The position numbers were made by a program, and so were the translations under genes. From contig JAQFVV010012423.1 of the NCBI GenBank assembly GCA_028023455.1, positions 5,930,269 to 5,994,268 of the forward strand: a DNA stretch of 64,000 nt, written 5' to 3'. Positions 61,968 through 64,000 of this stretch are shown here, one piece after another (position 1 is the first letter of the stretch; every line of letters begins with the position of its first letter). Source of the stretch: Epiperipatus broadwayi (taxonomy: Eukaryota; Onychophora; Udeonychophora; Euonychophora; Peripatidae). The notes under the pieces are model-generated. The model saw only the letters and a list, made by a program, of their open reading frames with translations. It made no database searches and had not been told where the DNA came from.

Positions 61968-64000
61968 TTACAGTTTTAAAAAGTTCATCTTTATCAGTTG
62001 CTTGCCATTTGGGATCCAGTGTTAATTGCTCGATGTCCTGGGGAGACTGGTATGCTATTGGCCATTTTATTGATTCATCTGGAGGTCCTTTACTTTAGCT
62101 GGTATTTTATTTCTGAGCCCTGATAGCCTGTGGTCCACAATATGGGAAAATGATGTCATTTCTTTCCTTTTTTATATAGAAAAACTGAAGGAATTGAAAG
62201 TGCATCTTTCAATCCCTTCTCAACTCTCTCTAACTTAACACATATTCCACCTCTCTCTATCACATCTTTATCTTTTTATATTAATTTTGCAGATTAATTC
62301 AACATTATGTCATGATGATGATGATCCTTTTGTTGAGGTCTGTTTCCTGAGGGATTTCTTTTATTGGCTATTCTGTTTCTATTGTTTTTTTCTTTCCTAT
62401 CTGACCTTTACTTATAAATTTTGAGATGCCCAAGGACTAATTTACTTTAACTAATTGAAAATAATCATTTCCATTTTATACAATAGCATTAATTAAATTA
62501 TATACATTCTTAAAGATAAATTTTTATCTTTAAATCTTTAAGTTTTATCTTAATATTTAGTTTTAAAATACCTTTTCTTTTTTAATAGTTTTCTTTTAAT
62601 AATTTTTTTTCATCTGTACTATTTTATATACATCTGAGTTTAGATGATGTTTAATTTTCAATTTTTAATTCTTAAAAAAAAGAAGTTTTTATTTGCGAAC
62701 TTTTATTTTTAATGTCTAATTTTTTTAAAAAATAATGTAACAGCGTGTGTGCCCATTACAATATATATATATATATATTGTGATAATCAATTCGAGAAAT
62801 TACATTATACATTATTTCATTCTTATATTACGTTGCCTGGCAAAGTACATGACCTTTGATCATTACTATAGTTAGCTTATTACTGTTTACATCATTGTTC
62901 TATCCTTATTTGTGATGTGTAGAACATTTAACACAAGTTAAGTGTTGTTATACATATATATTTGTACTAATTCTTTTAGTGTTTAATCTTGCTTCTTCTA
63001 ACTATTGGATTTGTTTTGTTTCAATATATATATATATATAAGATTTGGCCATACTTGACTTATTACTCAGCTACTTAGTGCAGTACTGATATAATATGCC
63101 TATATAGATATGTGTTTTTATTTATTCAGATTTCACAAATATTATGTTAGCAAAACTTATCAACTTAGCCAGATATAAATATTGACCAAACATAACCTAA
63201 CATTATAGGCTGCTAAAGGTTGGTGTGGGTACAACTTTATGACAATTTTAAAGAACTCTTAAATAAAGTGAAAAGATGTTTATTCTAAATTGAAGATATT
63301 ATTTTAATTAAGTAAATAATTTTATTGAAATTAAAGAAAATAATTTTATTAAATAATTAATTTTATTTTTAAAATGAAAGAACTTTTAATCCTCAATTTA
63401 AAATGGGTAACAAAAGTAATATAGATTAGTTTGTTTTAGAAATTTGATAAATGATTTTTATTATAGTGTAAATTATAGTTTTATAATTAATGCATATTTT
63501 ATTCTTAATATTATAAGGTATATGCTTTAGACGGATTTCGTAAGAAAACGTCTAGGTAAAAGGTTTTATTTTAAGAGAATAAATTATTAAAAGCTCTGAA
63601 TTATTATTCCAGTATAATAGAATGTATCATCATACCGGGGTGAAAAAACAGCTTTTTATATCTGACATATGCTTAAATAGAAATGTTTGGGAGTCAGTGT
63701 ATAAGTTTAGATAGTATATAAAATTTTAATATTTGATATTGTTAAGCAATTATGTTGTGTCCGTTTACATATAGTAATAGACCAAATAGATGCATTATTA
63801 TGCTTATGAATGTGTGTGCGAGTTGATTATTGTTATTAAATTCATGCCTTGTTTAATTGGGTATGCTGCTTCAAGACAGGTATCAATTTAAGCAATTTTA
63901 TGTGGATATTTTTATTGCTTTTGTGTGTGTAAAGCCCTTCCATGAGATAGTATGGTTTACTTGTTTTAGCACTTCCAGGTCAAGTTATTGAATGCCCATT
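61964..64000. other. AT-rich DNA without recognisable genes
   Basis: Two further TA tracts (about 62760-62779 and 63023-63040). No frame with motifs. Confidence 0.45.

Overview
This is a strongly AT-rich, repeat-dominated stretch of animal nuclear DNA. It shows no bacterial operons, CRISPR arrays, rRNA or convincing intact tRNA genes. No intact host protein-coding gene is recognisable. Nearly everything identifiable is a mobile element or its debris: Ty3/Gypsy LTR elements, two non-LTR (LINE) elements, Penelope-like element (PLE) protein fragments, hAT-type and TA-flanked MITEs, a possible piggyBac end, tRNA-related SINE-like sequence, palindromic elements and simple repeats. PLEs, hammerhead-like motifs and several LINE types together suit an aquatic or lophotrochozoan invertebrate such as a mollusc. 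That assignment is inference; the window has no species-diagnostic gene.

Layout. 1-3.8 kb: decayed Ty3/Gypsy element on the minus strand (gag, protease, RT-RNase H, integrase), running off the left edge. 4-11 kb: AT-rich DNA with one inverted-repeat family near 8.2-8.9 kb. 11.2-12.2 kb: a large palindromic repeat and a related fragment with hammerhead-like cores. 12.4-13.6 kb: a very long GATA tract grading into G-rich tetramers. 13.65 kb: PLE GIY-YIG fragment. 18.9-23.3 kb: nearly full-length LINE on the minus strand with SGNH-esterase-like ORF1, APE endonuclease, RT and C-terminal zinc motif. 25-27 kb: palindromic MITE, a 0.7-kb interspersed repeat and a tRNA-derived SINE head. 31.2-31.85 kb: second PLE fragment. 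34-35.7 kb: hammerhead-like fragment and second copy of the interspersed repeat. 37 kb: hAT-type MITE with 8-bp target duplications. 38-40.7 kb: more Gypsy debris on the minus strand. 39.1 kb: higher-order tandem repeat. 41.85-42.4 kb: poly(A)-ended insertion. 43.2 kb: long palindrome. 45.6-48.25 kb: L1-type LINE on the plus strand, split by a TA-flanked element. 48.5-56.3 kb: a cluster of palindromic or inverted-dimer insertions, three with 15-18 bp target duplications, several carrying hammerhead-like sequence. 56.3-64 kb: mostly featureless, with a possible piggyBac cysteine-rich end at 61.2 kb.

The best candidate for something unusual is the set of short inverted-dimer elements. They carry hammerhead-ribozyme-like cores with a two-base-pair stem III (AAAC-NN-GUC), and in one family also a pol III B-box/tRNA-like region. 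They sit among PLE coding fragments, and PLEs are known from the literature to carry hammerhead motifs. The genes do not form a pathway: the elements are independent insertions, some nested, and all the protein remnants carry stops, frameshifts or lost catalytic residues.
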